Assembly (NCBI GenBank): GCA_013398015.1
Contig: VZRR01027746.1
Coordinates: 186,001-250,000 of the forward strand
From: Oreocharis arfaki
Lineage: Eukaryota; Chordata; Aves; Passeriformes; Paramythiidae
Length of the DNA: 64,000 nt
Direction: 5' to 3'
Under the pieces are notes generated by a model. That model was not told the DNA's origin. It searched no databases and was given only the letters and a program-made list of their open reading frames with translations. Both the position numbers and the translations under genes were made by a program. Shown here one piece after another: positions 62,790 to 64,000 of the stretch (positions within the stretch are counted from its first letter, which is position 1; each line of letters opens with the position of its first letter).

Positions 62790-64000
62790 AGGAACTTCTA
62801 AATTTTGATCACAGAGTTAAATTACACACAGACTTACAAAATGGTTGGGGTTTAAAAATTATTAGTGAGGAACAATCTGTGCATGACTATAAGGGAGAAG
62901 CAATAATTGTTATTTTTTTATATGATAGAGAAAATTGTCTTTGATTTTAAACATACGTGTTTGGCCATTTCTTTTTTCCTTTAGACTGATATGCCCTTTA
63001 CTATAAAAGAAGGAAATGCTTAAGTTATATATTCAAATATAATTTAAGTGATTAGAGTGGGACTTAGCACCTAAATGACCAAGTCCGGAAGATGGAGACA
63101 CACTGAGGAAACATCATTAAATATTGTTTCCAATAGTACTTCTGTCAAAGGTAGATTCACAAATTAATGGCCTGTAGCATGTCTCTGAGGAACACTCTTA
63201 ATTTGTGTTTCCCCATCTGGCTGTTGCTTTGCTCTAGGAGGGCCAACCTCTATGCCTTTGTCTGTAAAGTTACATTAGACCATGTTGAGTAATACTACAA
63301 CAGTATACATATTTACTTTGCTAGAACAGAACTCCAATAGTCTCCTAAAAATTTTCATTATTGGATTCTTCATCCTAAGAAAAGTTTTTATAATTCTTTA
63401 AAAAAATATTGATAAGACATTGTTGAGCTTAATTGACTGCCTAACTTGCAAGTACCATTAAATCTTCTATTAGATATTATTCATTGCCCTGGATATCTCA
63501 CATCTCTTGCATCTTCCCAATACAAGTAACTCTTGAGGTATTTATAAAATAGAATTCGGACACAAGAAGGTGAGAATGAAGGAAAATATTTGATTCTGTA
63601 ACTTCTTCCACAGAAAAACAGATGTGAATATTGAAATAACTCTTCTCTAAATGGGTTTAAAAAATTAATATATTTTTGCCATGGAACAAAAAGTCTATAT
63701 ACTGCCATCAGGAAATGAATGCCCTATTCTTCTTTCATAGTGAAATTCCATTCATTAAGCAATGTTTCATTTAATCACATATTCATAAAGAGACATCAAG
63801 GAGGAAAGAATCCAAGTTGGGGAAAGACTTTGAAATTGCTAATATTAGAATTTTGAAGATTGAAAAATACGAAGGTTACTCATGAAATAAAGTAATACAC
63901 TTAAGAAGCAAAATACCTACCATCAGAGGAGTTAGATAAATAAGAAAGCAGAAAAAATTGTAATAGCATCCCAATATTCATCCTAAAAAGACAAACATTT

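Larger units (their letters stand above)
59541..64000. other. AT-rich non-coding stretch
   Basis: No supported gene. A 17-base A run lies at 60691-60707, followed by a T-rich zone to 60780. Frames at 59719-59979, 60584-60808 and 61695-62005 were not recognised. The perfect hairpin at 62761-62789 is listed separately. Confidence 0.5.

Noticed and set aside
1..64000. CRISPR arrays, tRNA or rRNA genes, operons, bacterial promoters
   Set aside because: No spaced identical repeats, no tRNA-like GGTTCRAATCC arms and no rRNA motifs were seen; the CR1 and ERVL sequences place the DNA in a sauropsid nuclear genome.

Overview
The window looks like AT-rich nuclear DNA of a bird, or possibly another sauropsid. 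Four clear 3' ends of CR1-type LINEs are present, some carrying the typical avian tail sequence. There is one LTR of the avian ERVL type that opens with TGTCATGGTTTAACCCC on the minus strand. There are many simple repeats, one assembly gap of 129 Ns (22589-22717) and a single N at 32265. Nothing is prokaryotic or organellar. No intact multi-exon protein gene, tRNA, rRNA or recognisable small RNA gene was found. Most open frames are 60-100 codons and the longest is 138 codons. With about 0.07 stops per codon in DNA this AT-rich, a longest chance run near 120 codons is expected in 64 kb over six frames, so length alone supports none of them.

The first 1.9 kb is the most gene-like part. On the plus strand (145-680) there is a stretch that reads as a coiled-coil protein, with one in-frame stop and one frameshift. 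On the minus strand (1890 down to 700) there is a series of short exon-like blocks with splice sites and mostly compatible phases, again broken by stops and frameshifts. The two runs end tail to tail, about 20 bases apart. I read them as two decayed genes, or two genes with local sequence errors. I cannot name either protein.

From 2 to 64 kb the window looks like a gene desert or a very large intron. Landmarks, in order: LTR-like GC-richer islands at 2540-2990 and 6950-7690; a compound microsatellite at 16.0 kb; a pyrimidine tract at 18.6 kb; a palindromic ancient repeat at 22.3 kb; the gap with GC-rich flanks at 22.6 kb; CR1 copies at 23.0 (-), 24.8 (+), 28.1 (-) and 49.9 kb (-), with a possible scrap at 59.5 kb (-); an ERVL-type LTR fragment at 35.6-35.9 kb (-); a perfect 20-base tandem duplication at 36.6 kb; a small CpG cluster at 40.3-40.6 kb; interleaved inverted repeats at 47.6 kb; an LTR-like island at 53.6-54.4 kb; and a perfect 12-bp hairpin at 62.8 kb.

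No set of genes works together here. I did not find a new biological system. The best leads are the two convergent gene relics, the CpG cluster and the structured inverted repeats.
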